From: Shinella curvata
Lineage (GTDB): Bacteria; Pseudomonadota; Alphaproteobacteria; Rhizobiales; Rhizobiaceae
Direction of reading: 5' to 3'
NCBI RefSeq assembly: GCF_022899935.1
Contig: NZ_JALJCJ010000006.1
Location: 248,001-312,000 of the forward strand
Length of the DNA stretch: 64,000 nucleotides
The notes under the pieces were generated by a model. That model had not been told where the DNA came from and searched no databases. It was given only the letters and a program-made list of their open reading frames with translations. The translations under genes were made by a program, and so were the position numbers. Shown here in pieces: positions 1 to 10,912 of the stretch (positions within the stretch are counted from its first letter, which is position 1; the number at the start of each line of letters is the position of its first letter).

Positions 1-368
1 GCGCCGACGATGAGCGGCACCGTCGCCGGACCGAAGACGGCGCGACCGATCTCGATGGCGCGGCCGATATTGCCAACGGCGGGAGCGGAATCGAAGGTCG
101 AGCAGACCTTGTAGTGGCAGAGTTCGGCATCGAGCGCCCTCAGCCAATCGAAAGCCGCTCGGAGATGCACATCCATCCAGTCGGGCGTTTCACTGCGGCT
201 GGTGCCGGCCAGGCCGAAGGCGCGCGCGCCAGAGAAGCGCGACAGCAGGTCCGCATTCGGCAGTTTCAGGAAAAGTACGGTCTCGGCGCCGTTCGAGGCC
301 AGCGCCTCCATGACATCGGTCGAACCGGTGAAATCGTCGCCATAGTAGCTGATCAGAGGACGCGTCAT
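1..368 (-). CDS. oiaK: 3-oxo-isoapionate kinase (four-carbon acid sugar kinase family), partial
   Basis: Only the first 122 codons are in the window; the gene runs off the left edge. The reverse-strand reading begins MTRPLISYYGDDFTGSTDV, the DDxTG hallmark of the four-carbon acid sugar kinase (DUF1537) family, which phosphorylates sugar acids with ATP. It starts 3 nt after the stop of the RuBisCO-like gene, so the two are co-transcribed. In characterised apiose pathways a kinase of this family makes 3-oxo-isoapionate 4-phosphate, the substrate of OiaX, and this pairing is the main ground for the name. Other family members act on threonate or erythronate, so the exact substrate is inferred. 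Confidence 0.8.
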   Translation of the reverse strand, partial: MTRPLISYYGDDFTGSTDVMEALASNGAETVLFLKLPNADLLSRFSGARAFGLAGTSRSETPDWMDVHLRAAFDWLRALDAELCHYKVCSTFDSAPAVGNIGRAIEIGRAVFGPATVPLIVG

Positions 369-371
369 GTC

Positions 372-1628
372 TCAGGCCGCCTTGCCGTCGGCAAATTTTT
401 CGATGGATTGCGCAAGTTCAGGATGGTCTTTCGCATAGGTCCCGAGCGGCACGCCGGCGACCGCCGCCTCCCAGGCCTGCTTCACGGCCTTCACCCCTGC
501 GCCGGGTCCCCCCGGATGGCTGACGATGCCGCCACCGCAGAGATAAAGCAGGTTCGTCGAGCCGCCCGTCGCCGCAATCGTATCCGGCGCCTGTCCGCCC
601 CACTGGCCCGAGCCGACGACCGGAAGTGCGACGTCCGCGCCGGAAAACAGCGGTGACGTGACGGCCTGATAGGAACGGACGAAGCTCTCGTCGGGCTCCC
701 AGTATTTCACGCGGATACCGTTGATCTGGAACTGATCTATTCCGAGAAGCCGCCAGAACTGCTGCCAGACGGAAAATTCGAAGCCCAGGCCGGCGTGGCG
801 CGTGAGAACGTCCCAGCCATTGCGGTGAGCGTGCAGCACGAGGCCGGAGCGCTTGCGCAGGAAGGCGAGCCCGCCGAAACCGATCGAGTTGATGTTGACG
901 ACGGCGCAATTGCCGCCGGCTTCCAGCACCATGTCGTGATTGCGCATCATCTCGTCCGGATCGGCATGGCTGATGCCGAAGGCATACATGACCTTCTTGC
1001 CGGTCTTCTGCTCATGGTCGAGGATTTTCGGCATGATCGCCGCCACACGCTCCTTCAGCGGAGAATAGGCCGGGCTCATCAGCTTCTCGTCGTCCTTGAC
1101 GAAATCGACACCGGCATCGATGAGTTCGTCGACCATCTCCGCCGTCTCATGCGGAAGGAGACCGAGCGCCGGCTTGACGATGGTGCCGATGATCGGTCGG
1201 TTCTTGACGCCCGTCAGCGCAAAGCTGCCCGACACGCCGAATTGGGGACCGGGATGTGCGGCGGCGAATTCGGGCGGCAGCTTCATATCGACGATGCGGA
1301 TGCCCGTCATGCCCTTGATGGAAAAGACACCGCCGACGGCAATCGTCATCAACGCAGACAGGTCCGTGCCGATGGCATCCAGCGGGAAATCGATATCGAC
1401 ATCCGCCCGGTTGAAGCTGACGGCGTCGCCCGCCTCATCGGGAAAGGAAGCACGGGCGGTCGGCGGCAGCGGACGAATGGCGACGACACGCGCGGCGACG
1501 CGCGCCTTCAGTTCCTCCGTCTCGCCCGGCAGCGCCACGAAGGTTCCGGTCGACTGGTCGCTGGCGATCTTCGTCGCCATTTTCTCTACCGAGCCCGGCG
1601 TCTCTATCCGATAGGTCAGACGGATCAC
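372..1628 (-). CDS. oiaX: RuBisCO-like protein, 3-oxo-isoapionate-4-phosphate decarboxylase
   Basis: A 418-residue RuBisCO large-subunit-family protein. The metal triad is kept: Lys178, Asp180 and Glu181 in GVDFVKDDE, with Lys152 in TIVKPALG and a phosphate-binding GSGQWGG loop near the C terminus. It starts at GTG, 6-7 nt after GGGAGGAG. As a form IV protein it is not expected to fix CO2. In known apiose pathways OiaX decarboxylates 3-oxo-isoapionate 4-phosphate to L-erythrulose 1-phosphate. Here it sits with a family kinase downstream, a divergent GntR regulator, and apiose dehydrogenase, lactonase and oxidoisomerase genes within 10 kb, which favours this role over other RuBisCO-like functions (methionine salvage, tetronate pathways). 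Confidence 0.85.
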   Translation of the reverse strand: MIRLTYRIETPGSVEKMATKIASDQSTGTFVALPGETEELKARVAARVVAIRPLPPTARASFPDEAGDAVSFNRADVDIDFPLDAIGTDLSALMTIAVGGVFSIKGMTGIRIVDMKLPPEFAAAHPGPQFGVSGSFALTGVKNRPIIGTIVKPALGLLPHETAEMVDELIDAGVDFVKDDEKLMSPAYSPLKERVAAIMPKILDHEQKTGKKVMYAFGISHADPDEMMRNHDMVLEAGGNCAVVNINSIGFGGLAFLRKRSGLVLHAHRNGWDVLTRHAGLGFEFSVWQQFWRLLGIDQFQINGIRVKYWEPDESFVRSYQAVTSPLFSGADVALPVVGSGQWGGQAPDTIAATGGSTNLLYLCGGGIVSHPGGPGAGVKAVKQAWEAAVAGVPLGTYAKDHPELAQSIEKFADGKAA

Positions 1629-1675
1629 GTTTTCTCCTCCCTAGGCTATGCCATATCCCTTGTTAAGGCGCCGCA

Positions 1676-1690
1676 ACTGGTATAATGAGT
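1676..1690. promoter_or_regulatory. Candidate GntR operator, site 1
   Basis: ACTGGTATAATGAGT lies in the 150-bp divergent gap between oiaX and the GntR gene. It is an imperfect palindrome, and its first ten bases recur exactly in front of apnO (10701-10715). The TGGTATA core is typical of FCD-type GntR operators. The match is seen; regulator binding is inferred. Confidence 0.55.
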
Positions 1691-1778
1691 ATTTATGTTA
1701 TTGCAAGCTGATTGCTGCGAAAGCTGTTGCGGCGAAGGCACTTGGTGCATATTCAAACCTGTCGAAATCAGGTGACTC

Positions 1779-2495
1779 ATGAACGTCGTTTCCGAACCGA
1801 TCGTCCGCAAGAAACTCTCCGATGAAGTTTTCGCGCGATTGAAGGCCATGATCGAGACCGGCGAGCTGAAAGCCGGCGACGACATGCCCTCCGAGCGCGA
1901 ACTGATGGAGCGCTATGGCGTCGGACGCCCGGCGATCCGCGAAGCCATGCAGGCGCTTGCCGGCAAGGGCCTCGTCGAAATTTCGCAGGGCGAGCGCGCC
2001 AAGGTGCTGCGCATCACCGCCGAATCCATCATCCGCCAGGTCGATCTGCCGGCCAAGATGATGCTGTCCGGCTCTTCCGACTCGCTCGAGCACCTGAAGA
2101 GCGCCCGTATCTTCTTCGAACGCGGCATGATCCGTGAGGCCGCCACCAAAGCGACACGCGAACATATCGCCGAACTGCGTGCCCTGCTCGACAAGCAGAA
2201 GGCCAGTCTCGGCGACGCCGACGCCTTCATCGATGCCGACATGGAATTCCACCAGTGTATCGCCCAGATCTCGGGCAATCCGATCTTTGCGGCCGTCAGC
2301 GGCGCGATGCTGGGCTGGCTGAAGTCCTATCATACCGAAATGCTCATCTGGACCGGCCGCGAGACTTTCACGCTCGCCGAGCACGAGGAAATCATCCGCA
2401 CCATCGAGAACGGCAATGCGGACATGGCCGAGAAGGCGATGATCAAGCACCTCGAACGCTCCCGCGCGCTCTATGCCCTCAAGGGCCAGAAGTAA
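1779..2495 (+). CDS. GntR-family (FCD domain) transcriptional regulator
   Basis: A 238-residue regulator: winged helix at about residues 10-75 (PSERELMERYGVGRPAIREA is the recognition region), then an all-helical FCD ligand domain of NanR/FadR type in the rest. It is divergent from oiaX-oiaK, and its 3' end almost meets the end of the lactonase gene. Position makes it the likely repressor of the apiose genes, sensing a sugar acid intermediate. Two matching sites, one before oiaX and one before apnO, support a single regulator for both transcripts. The ligand is not deducible from sequence. Confidence 0.85.
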   Translation: MNVVSEPIVRKKLSDEVFARLKAMIETGELKAGDDMPSERELMERYGVGRPAIREAMQALAGKGLVEISQGERAKVLRITAESIIRQVDLPAKMMLSGSSDSLEHLKSARIFFERGMIREAATKATREHIAELRALLDKQKASLGDADAFIDADMEFHQCIAQISGNPIFAAVSGAMLGWLKSYHTEMLIWTGRETFTLAEHEEIIRTIENGNADMAEKAMIKHLERSRALYALKGQK

Positions 2496-2498
2496 GGC

Positions 2499-4361
2499 TC
2501 AGAGTACGATTTTAACGCAGCCATAAGGCGGCAGGGGAACCTTCCTGGCCATAGGCAAAGCGTCTCCGCCGATCAGCGTAACCGCACGCGGCAGCGACGG
2601 CAGGATCACCGTCTGCACCTCCGGCGTGATGTTTGCCATGAGCAGGCAATCCTTCGAGGCGAGACCAAGCACCGCATCCGGGCGCGATGTCTCGACGGCG
2701 TAAACCGCCTGCCCCATCAAAGCGCCAAGGCGAGCCAGAACATGTGCGAGCGGCCGCAAAGCGCCCTGAGCCGTCGGCTCGCCTTCACGCGCGACAAGCC
2801 CGAACGATCCGGCGAGCGTCGAGAGCGTCAGGACCTCCAGCCCCGTCGTCGCAACGGTCGCGGCATAGGCCAGCGTCCAGGCGGCTCCGAACTGGCCGTT
2901 ATGCCTGGCATCGACATTCGCCATCGGAATACGGCCGCCGGAGGGGTTGTCCTTCGTCGCGCTTCCATAGGGGTTCTGGCGCATGGCGATCGTCGAAGGG
3001 CCGATGCGGTAGGGCTTTTCGCCATAGATCGCGCGGGTGGAGCTGACGACGAAACGCAAGGCCTCGAAGGTCTGCATGACCGAAAGATCGTCGGCCGCAT
3101 GCACGATGGGATTGGTGCAATGGCTGACATAGTCGATGCGGTCGCCCGGCACACGCTTGCGGTTGAGCTCGGTAAAATAACTCATCATGCCGCCACCAAG
3201 GCGCACGCCCGGAAAGGCCGCCCGCGCCGCGGCATAGACATCCTCCAGCGGCGGGCAGTCCGGCCAGATGCTGCCCGGCGGCGTCGATTGGCGATCAACC
3301 GCGGGGCAGACGAACAGCGTGTCGAGCACCAGCCCAGCCTCACGCACGAGCGCGGCAAGCTCGGCCATCTCCGCGTTCAGCGACCCTTTGCAGGGCACCG
3401 CGACCTCGAGCGTCACCTTGAGGCCGGATCGTTCGGCAAGCTCGGCATACCCTTTCAGGGCAGGAAGGTCGTGGCCGGCGCCGGGATCGAAATGCACAAT
3501 CAGGTGTCGTGCGCCGATGGTCTGCAGGACGCCGAGTGTGGCCCGTTCTTGCGCCAGGCATTCCGGTCGCAGGCCGACGCCGATCTCCGGAAAACGGCGC
3601 CTCGTCGGCGTCAATTGCAGCGTGATGGCGCCCGATGTACTGGCAACCGGAGCCGCATCGTTCGCGGCCTCAATTGCGACCACGACCTTCTGGCTAAAAG
3701 GTTTACCCTCCGGAACACGATAGGGCCAGGGAAGTGCCAGCGGGCGCACATAGGTCTTGTAGGAGCCATCGGTCCAGTTACGCTGGTCTTCCATCTCGAA
3801 GATATCACCGACGAATTCCGTCATCGCGGAAATACCCGGCGCCACCTGATGGGTGATCGCGGAAATTTCCTTGAACGGCTGCCAAGGCTCGATCTGGTCG
3901 GGCCAGTGCGCATGCTCGACGTTGCCATCGCCATGACGAATCGTGACGGGCTGCCCCGCCACGCCGATCACGGGATGCAGCACCACGAAGCCCGCGCGCG
4001 CCGTCTCGAAATCTGCATCGCTGATGCAGTCAGCGGAAAAGGTGACGGCCTTTTCCGTCCCGGCAATCTTGATGGTGCAGTCGAGGTTGGCACCGGACGG
4101 AGCCGTGAAACGGGCCTTGTAGGAAACGGAAAAGTCCTGCCCTGCGGCCTCGATCCAGAGATCGGCAATTGCGGCGCTGCAGGTGCCCCAGTCCTTGTCG
4201 CGCACGAGGAACGCCACGGCGCGCAGCACCTCATGCCCGCGAAAGCGCAGGGTGCGCAGATTACCATCCTGAAGCGTCACACTCAGGTCGCCGGCAACGA
4301 GCGTGCGGCTTTCAGGCTCACGCTCGTTCGTGCCGTAGAGCCTGAGCAGGTCGCCGCTCAT
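2499..4361 (-). CDS. apnL: D-apionolactonase
   Basis: A 620-residue protein that looks like the D-apionate lactonase family, about the usual family length. It has no signal peptide and so is probably cytoplasmic. In the pathway it hydrolyses D-apionolactone, the product of the adjacent dehydrogenase, to D-apionate. It is the last gene of the minus-strand operon, and its ATG overlaps the upstream dehydrogenase stop (ATGA), implying translational coupling. The N-terminal half appears beta-rich and the middle barrel-like, judging by hydrophobic pattern only. Assignment rests on family recognition and neighbours; I could not identify catalytic residues. Confidence 0.75.
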   Translation of the reverse strand: MSGDLLRLYGTNEREPESRTLVAGDLSVTLQDGNLRTLRFRGHEVLRAVAFLVRDKDWGTCSAAIADLWIEAAGQDFSVSYKARFTAPSGANLDCTIKIAGTEKAVTFSADCISDADFETARAGFVVLHPVIGVAGQPVTIRHGDGNVEHAHWPDQIEPWQPFKEISAITHQVAPGISAMTEFVGDIFEMEDQRNWTDGSYKTYVRPLALPWPYRVPEGKPFSQKVVVAIEAANDAAPVASTSGAITLQLTPTRRRFPEIGVGLRPECLAQERATLGVLQTIGARHLIVHFDPGAGHDLPALKGYAELAERSGLKVTLEVAVPCKGSLNAEMAELAALVREAGLVLDTLFVCPAVDRQSTPPGSIWPDCPPLEDVYAAARAAFPGVRLGGGMMSYFTELNRKRVPGDRIDYVSHCTNPIVHAADDLSVMQTFEALRFVVSSTRAIYGEKPYRIGPSTIAMRQNPYGSATKDNPSGGRIPMANVDARHNGQFGAAWTLAYAATVATTGLEVLTLSTLAGSFGLVAREGEPTAQGALRPLAHVLARLGALMGQAVYAVETSRPDAVLGLASKDCLLMANITPEVQTVILPSLPRAVTLIGGDALPMARKVPLPPYGCVKIVL

Positions 4362-5392
4362 GCCAGCAGATCCGCAATTGCGATGGTCTCGCCGCGCTCG
4401 GCGCTGAGATAGGCGGCCTTGACGAGGGCGAAGGTCTTCAGATTGTCGCGACCGGATGTATCCGGCTCGCGGCCTTGCGACAGCCGCTCCGCCCAGTGTT
4501 TCTGGATGAGCGCAACGCTCTCCTGAATGTTGTGCCAGGGCCGCGACGCCCAGGGCAACAGGTTCGGCTCGACAACGCTTTGTACCGTGCCTTCACGGCC
4601 GTGAACCGTCAGCTTGTAATCCTTGCCGAGACGCAGCGTGCCCTTGGTCCCATCAATCTCGACGAAGGTCTCCGGGAACGGTTCTTCCGGCAGCTTCGAC
4701 GCGTAGCTGACATCGACGATGGAGGTTATGCCATTGTTATGGTCGAGCAACATGGTCGCGACATCCTCGCCGGCGATGTCCGGGTTGATGCGGCGTGTGC
4801 GGGCAGTCATGCGGCTCGCATCGCCGAAGAGAAAGCGGGCGATGTCGAGCGAATGAATGCCGAGGTCTTCGATGATGAAGCGCTTGCCCTTGGCGAGATA
4901 AGGCTGGCCGGAGAAGACATCGAAGCCGGAGCGGAAGGAGACACGGCCCCAGAACGGCTCGCCGATCGCGCCGCTGTCCAGCACGGCCTTGACCGCGAGG
5001 ATCGGGGTCTGCCAGCGGAAATTCTCGTGGATCATCAGCGGAATGCCGGCTGCATCCGCGGCGGCGACCATGGCCTTGGCATCGGCGAGCGTCGGCGCGA
5101 AGGGCTTCTGGCAGATCGCCGGAACCTTGTGGCTGGCCGCAAGCTCGACTAAGGCACGATGACTGCCGACCGTCGTCGCGATATCGACGAAATCGAAGCC
5201 ACCATCGGCGAACATCTCTTCCGCCGACTGGTAGCGCCTTGCAACACCAAACTGCTCGCCGACGATGCGCAGGCGCTCGGGGTCACGGTCGCAGATGGCG
5301 ACGATCTCGACATCGGCGAGATCCTGCCAACCATGCATCTGGTTGACGGCGAAGAAGCCGCAGCCGATCAGCGCACCCTTGGTCTTCGTCAT
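4358..5392 (-). CDS. apsD: D-apiose dehydrogenase (Gfo/Idh/MocA family)
   Basis: A 344-residue oxidoreductase with an N-terminal Rossmann fold (GCGFFAVNQMHGW, residues 10-22) and the family's lysine motif in CQKPF near residue 95, followed by a C-terminal alpha/beta domain with the substrate-side DLGIHSLD motif. It oxidises D-apiose to D-apionolactone with NAD(P) in the expected pathway. It lies 2 nt after the permease gene and overlaps the lactonase gene, so uptake, oxidation and lactone opening are encoded consecutively. The family covers many sugars; the apiose assignment comes from the company it keeps. Confidence 0.78.
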   Translation of the reverse strand: MTKTKGALIGCGFFAVNQMHGWQDLADVEIVAICDRDPERLRIVGEQFGVARRYQSAEEMFADGGFDFVDIATTVGSHRALVELAASHKVPAICQKPFAPTLADAKAMVAAADAAGIPLMIHENFRWQTPILAVKAVLDSGAIGEPFWGRVSFRSGFDVFSGQPYLAKGKRFIIEDLGIHSLDIARFLFGDASRMTARTRRINPDIAGEDVATMLLDHNNGITSIVDVSYASKLPEEPFPETFVEIDGTKGTLRLGKDYKLTVHGREGTVQSVVEPNLLPWASRPWHNIQESVALIQKHWAERLSQGREPDTSGRDNLKTFALVKAAYLSAERGETIAIADLLA

Positions 5393-5394
5393 GC

Positions 5395-6462
5395 TCAGCC
5401 TGCCTTTGCCATCTGCATCAGGGTGACGCGCTGCTGGAGGCGGCGCTGCGCCTGGTCGACGACCACCGCCACGATGATCACGAGACCCTTGATCACCATC
5501 TGCCAGAAGGAACTGACACCCATCATCACCAGACCATCCGAGAGAATACCGATCACGAAGGCGCCGATGATCGTGCCGCCGATCGTGCCGCGCCCGCCCG
5601 ACATGGATGTACCACCGAGAACGGCCGCCGCAATGGCATTCAGCTCGAGATTGGTGCCGGTCGCCGGATGCGAGGCCATCAGTTCCGAGGAGATGACGAG
5701 GCCGACGATCGCCGCGCAGAAGCCGGAGAACATGTAGACGAACATTTTCACGCGGTTGACGCGGATGCCGGACATGCGCGACGCGCGTTCATTGCCGCCG
5801 ACCGCGAAGATATGCCGGCCGAGCGGCACAAAGCGGGCGAAATAGGCCGCACCCAGCGCCACCACGATAAGGATCCAGACGGAGACCGGCAGACCGAGGA
5901 TCGAACCGGAACCGAGATAGGAAAAGCCCTGGTTGCCGAGGTCTTCGCGGCCGGTGAGATTGGGCAGCGTCTGACCATCGGAATAGAGCAGCGCCATGCC
6001 GCGCGCCACATAGAGCGTGCCGAGCGTCGCAATGAAGGGCGCGACGTTGAGGCGAGTGATCAGGAGGCCGTTCACAGCACCGATCACGATGCCGACGATG
6101 GCGACAATGATCGCCACCTCGACCACATTGAAATAGACGGTGTAGCCGAGCGGCAGCGCCACGCCATACATGATGAGGCCGCCGGCGATCATGCCACACA
6201 GGCCGACGATGGAGCCGACCGACAGATCGATGCCGCCGGTGATGATGACGAAGGTCATGCCGATGGCGAGGAAGGCGTTCTGCGTCGCATGCTTCGACAT
6301 CAGAATCATGTTCGCGGTCGACAAAAAATTCGGCGCGAAGATCGAGAAGAAGATGATGACCGCAAAGAGCGCGATGAAGGTTCGAAGCTTCATCAGCGTG
6401 AGCAGGGCGGCGCCGGTGGAGAGGTGGTTGCCGGTGGCGGCAGTTTGCGTTGCTGTCGTCAT
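5395..6462 (-). CDS. Sugar ABC transporter permease (RbsC type), probable D-apiose uptake
   Basis: A 355-residue very hydrophobic inner-membrane protein with about ten predicted membrane segments. It carries RbsC landmarks: GGIDLSVGSIVGL near residue 80 and GGTSMSGGRGT near residue 290. The ATG overlaps the ATPase stop codon; a GTG one codon earlier is the alternative start. It forms the channel with the adjacent RbsA-type ATPase and the binding protein upstream. The substrate is inferred to be D-apiose because dehydrogenase and lactonase genes follow at once. Confidence 0.88.
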   Translation of the reverse strand: MTTATQTAATGNHLSTGAALLTLMKLRTFIALFAVIIFFSIFAPNFLSTANMILMSKHATQNAFLAIGMTFVIITGGIDLSVGSIVGLCGMIAGGLIMYGVALPLGYTVYFNVVEVAIIVAIVGIVIGAVNGLLITRLNVAPFIATLGTLYVARGMALLYSDGQTLPNLTGREDLGNQGFSYLGSGSILGLPVSVWILIVVALGAAYFARFVPLGRHIFAVGGNERASRMSGIRVNRVKMFVYMFSGFCAAIVGLVISSELMASHPATGTNLELNAIAAAVLGGTSMSGGRGTIGGTIIGAFVIGILSDGLVMMGVSSFWQMVIKGLVIIVAVVVDQAQRRLQQRVTLMQMAKAG

Positions 6463-8006
6463 CACGCATGCATCCTTTTGGTTTTATGTCCCTCTGCGGA
6501 GGCCGAAATCACCATGTCCTCGGTGGCGTCCTTTCGGTCCACCACCATCACCAGCCGGCCATTGCTCATGACAGCGATGCGGTCAGAGAGCGCCATGACC
6601 TCTTCGAGGTCGGAGGTGGAGAACAGGATGGCAAGCCCCTCGCCCGCCAACCGCCGCATGGTGCGGAAAACATCCGCCTTGGCGCCGACATCGATGCCGC
6701 GGCTCGGCTCGTCCATCAAAAGCACTTTCGGCCCGGTCATCAACGCCTTGCCGATGACGACCTTCTGCTGATTGCCGCCGGACATGGAGGTGACGTCGAG
6801 ATCGGGGTTCTTCGCCTTGATCGAGAGGTTGCGGATCGCGTTGGCGATCGCCTCCTTCTCGCGCTTCAGGTCGATATGGAAGCCGGCTTTCAGGAACTGA
6901 CTCAAACTCGCCATGGAGAGATTGTCGGCAATCGACATGGATTGCACGAGGCCTTCGCGCTGCCGGTCTTCCGGGATCAGCGACAGGCCCTCGCGGATGC
7001 GCCGGGTCGTGTCGCGCCCCTTCAGTTCCTCGCCCTCGACGAAGATTTTCCCTGTGTAATGCTCGTGGCGGCCCATGATGCATTCAAATAGTTCGGAGCG
7101 CCCCGCGCCCATCAGACCGTAAATGCCGAGTATTTCGCCCTTGCGCACGCCGATCGAGACATGATCGACGGCATAACCACCCTGCGCGCGCGGCAAGCAG
7201 ATGTCTTCCGTTCGAAACACTTCCGCACCCGGCTCGTGCTCGACCTGCTTGGCAAAGTCCTTGGCATCCGAACCGATCATCGAGCGCACGATCCAGCGCG
7301 TGTCGATGTCCTTGACCATGGCATGGCCGGTGATCTGACCGTCCTTGAGAACGGTGATGTAGTCGCCGATGCGCATCAGCTCTTCCAGCCGGTGCGAAAT
7401 ATAGACGATGGCTACGCCGCGCGCCTTGAGATCGGCGATGACGCGGAAGAGCACGTCGACTTCCGCAGCACTCAGCGCCGATGTCGGTTCGTCCATGATG
7501 AGGATGCGCGTGTCGAGCGAGACGGCGCGGGCGATCTCGACAAGCTGTTGCTGGCCGATCGGCAGATCCTCGGCAAGTGTGTCGGCGGAAATACCGGCTT
7601 CCAGGCGGTTCAGGAATTCGTTGGCCTTCTCGACCTGCGCCTTGTGGTCGATGCCGCGCAGGCCGCGCGTTATCTCGCGCGTGGCAAAGATGTTTTCGGC
7701 GACCGAGAGATTGCCGAACAGGTTCAGCTCCTGGAAGACGATGCCGATGCCGTGGCGCACCGCATCCGCCGGGCTGTTGAGATGGATGCGCTCACCATCC
7801 ATCCAGATCTCGCCCAGCGTCGGCCGTTCCACGCCGGCGATGATGCGCATCATGGTGGATTTGCCGGCGCCGTTTTCGCCGACCAGCACGTTGACCGCGC
7901 CACGACGCAGCTTGAGGTCCGCCTTCTTCAGCGCCACGATCCCGGAATAGGCCTTGGTGATGTCCTTCAGTTCGAGAATGACGTCGCCGTCGTCAGTGGC
8001 GTTCAT
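6462..8006 (-). CDS. Sugar ABC transporter ATP-binding protein (RbsA type)
   Basis: A 514-residue tandem ABC ATPase. The first domain has Walker A GENGAGKS near residue 45 and Walker B ILIMDEPTSAL; the second has a degenerate Walker A (GLMGAGRS) but an intact signature MSGGNQQK and Walker B LLMDEPSRGID. This asymmetry is normal for RbsA-type proteins, where one site hydrolyses ATP. It energises the permease encoded next, with which it overlaps by 3 nt, and follows the DUF2291 gene by 1 nt. Confidence 0.93.
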   Translation of the reverse strand: MNATDDGDVILELKDITKAYSGIVALKKADLKLRRGAVNVLVGENGAGKSTMMRIIAGVERPTLGEIWMDGERIHLNSPADAVRHGIGIVFQELNLFGNLSVAENIFATREITRGLRGIDHKAQVEKANEFLNRLEAGISADTLAEDLPIGQQQLVEIARAVSLDTRILIMDEPTSALSAAEVDVLFRVIADLKARGVAIVYISHRLEELMRIGDYITVLKDGQITGHAMVKDIDTRWIVRSMIGSDAKDFAKQVEHEPGAEVFRTEDICLPRAQGGYAVDHVSIGVRKGEILGIYGLMGAGRSELFECIMGRHEHYTGKIFVEGEELKGRDTTRRIREGLSLIPEDRQREGLVQSMSIADNLSMASLSQFLKAGFHIDLKREKEAIANAIRNLSIKAKNPDLDVTSMSGGNQQKVVIGKALMTGPKVLLMDEPSRGIDVGAKADVFRTMRRLAGEGLAILFSTSDLEEVMALSDRIAVMSNGRLVMVVDRKDATEDMVISASAEGHKTKRMHA

Positions 8007-8007
8007 G

Positions 8008-8646
8008 TCAGCCTCCGACCGTGATGGTAACCGGCACGAAGAGCGGCAGCTGACCCTTGGCCGGCAGCGGATAGGCGCCGAGCGCCTTGATCGTCTTGCC
8101 CGTTAGCCCCTCACGCGGCAGCTTTTCGAGCAGCAGGCCGTTCACATGGGTGTTGAACGACTTGCCGTACTGCGCCCATTCGATCTGGTTCTTGAACTCG
8201 TTGAAATTCACGAATTTCAGGCTGTCTCGGATCGCCGTGCCGCGGACGGCAGGACCGATCGCGACGCGCATATCGGCCTTCTGGTCACCATCCACATCCA
8301 CATCGACATAACCCGCGCGGGATTTGGTTTCCTCGGCGACGATTACGCCGTCGATCTTCGCGGCGAAGGTCCAGGGCGCATTGCCCTGCTTTTCCTTGTG
8401 GCCGTATTTTTCGGCCGCCGCATCGAGATTGCTGGTCGCAAGGGCAGAAACCTCCTGGAAGGTGCCCGCGCGCTCCTGAAGGAAGGGCACGACCTTTGAA
8501 TCCCAGATATCGGCAACCAGCTTGTCCGGATTGAAAGCGCCGGCCGCGGCCTGCTTCTGTTCGTCCTCGGTCTTGACGAATTTGCAGCCGGAAAGCGCAA
8601 GCGCGCCGGCGAGCACAAGTGTACAGGCAGCCTGAAACCGTGGCAT
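8008..8646 (-). CDS. DUF2291 lipoprotein of the sugar uptake operon
   Basis: A 212-residue protein with a lipoprotein signal peptide ending in LALSGC (Cys21), so it is probably anchored to the periplasmic face of a membrane. I chose the ATG with GGAG about 10 nt upstream; a longer reading to 8688 would begin inside a strong hairpin. DUF2291 has no established function but here sits between binding protein and ATPase genes. A paralogue without a lipobox occupies the same niche in the operon at 20.6-21.3 kb, which suggests an accessory role in RbsABC-type transport. Confidence 0.8.
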   Translation of the reverse strand: MPRFQAACTLVLAGALALSGCKFVKTEDEQKQAAAGAFNPDKLVADIWDSKVVPFLQERAGTFQEVSALATSNLDAAAEKYGHKEKQGNAPWTFAAKIDGVIVAEETKSRAGYVDVDVDGDQKADMRVAIGPAVRGTAIRDSLKFVNFNEFKNQIEWAQYGKSFNTHVNGLLLEKLPREGLTGKTIKALGAYPLPAKGQLPLFVPVTITVGG

Positions 8647-8673
8647 TCCCAATCTCCGTCTTGAATAGAAAAC

Positions 8674-8700
8674 GCGAGGCAGGGACAAGCCCCGCCTCGC
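8674..8700 (-). other. Intercistronic hairpin after the binding-protein gene
   Basis: GCGAGGC and GCCTCGC arms continue, after one mismatch, as GGG/CCC around a 5-nt loop, immediately after the stop of the binding-protein gene. No U-tract follows on the transcribed strand. It is more likely an mRNA-stabilising or attenuating element that raises binding-protein output over downstream genes than a full terminator. Confidence 0.6.
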
Positions 8701-8715
8701 GCCATCGCGGGAGGA

Positions 8716-10609
<1,894 letters not shown>

Positions 10610-10912
10610 CGAAGATCTCCCTAATGCGCGCGGCTGGAACGAAACCTGTCCAGCCGGAAATTCCCTCCACCGGTCGCCCGGTATGGGCCTATATTTCTCA
10701 ACTGGTATAACAAGTCAATAACTATCTGTGTGGATATGTGATGTTCATGTGAATACCACACGGCGGCGACGCGCTCGCCGTCATCGAAAGAGTCGCTTAA
10801 GAATTTGAAATATTTAATCTTCTCAGCGATCCGCAAACGGTAAAGAGCCGAACGTCACGCGACTTTCAGCTCAATGTCACATCAGACATGGGATATTGGC
10901 GCCGAAAAACCG
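10610..10912. promoter_or_regulatory. apnO promoter region
   Basis: This 303-bp gap separates the stop of the DAK kinase gene from the start of apnO, both read on the minus strand. It is more AT-rich than its surroundings and holds the second GntR-type site. I see no convincing ORF. It marks the break between the ery-type operon and the apiose operon. Confidence 0.6.
10701..10715. promoter_or_regulatory. Candidate GntR operator, site 2
   Basis: ACTGGTATAACAAGT is a quasi-palindrome with five of seven base pairs matching. The 12-mer CAACTGGTATAA starting two bases earlier is identical to the oiaX site at 1674-1685. It lies about 92 bp upstream of apnO, fitting control of both apiose transcripts by the GntR regulator. 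Confidence 0.55.

Noticed and set aside
2742-4412. 556-residue open frame antisense to the lactonase gene
   Set aside because: GC-rich third-position shadow; no ribosome site, no recognisable motif, and both flanking genes are clearly on the other strand.
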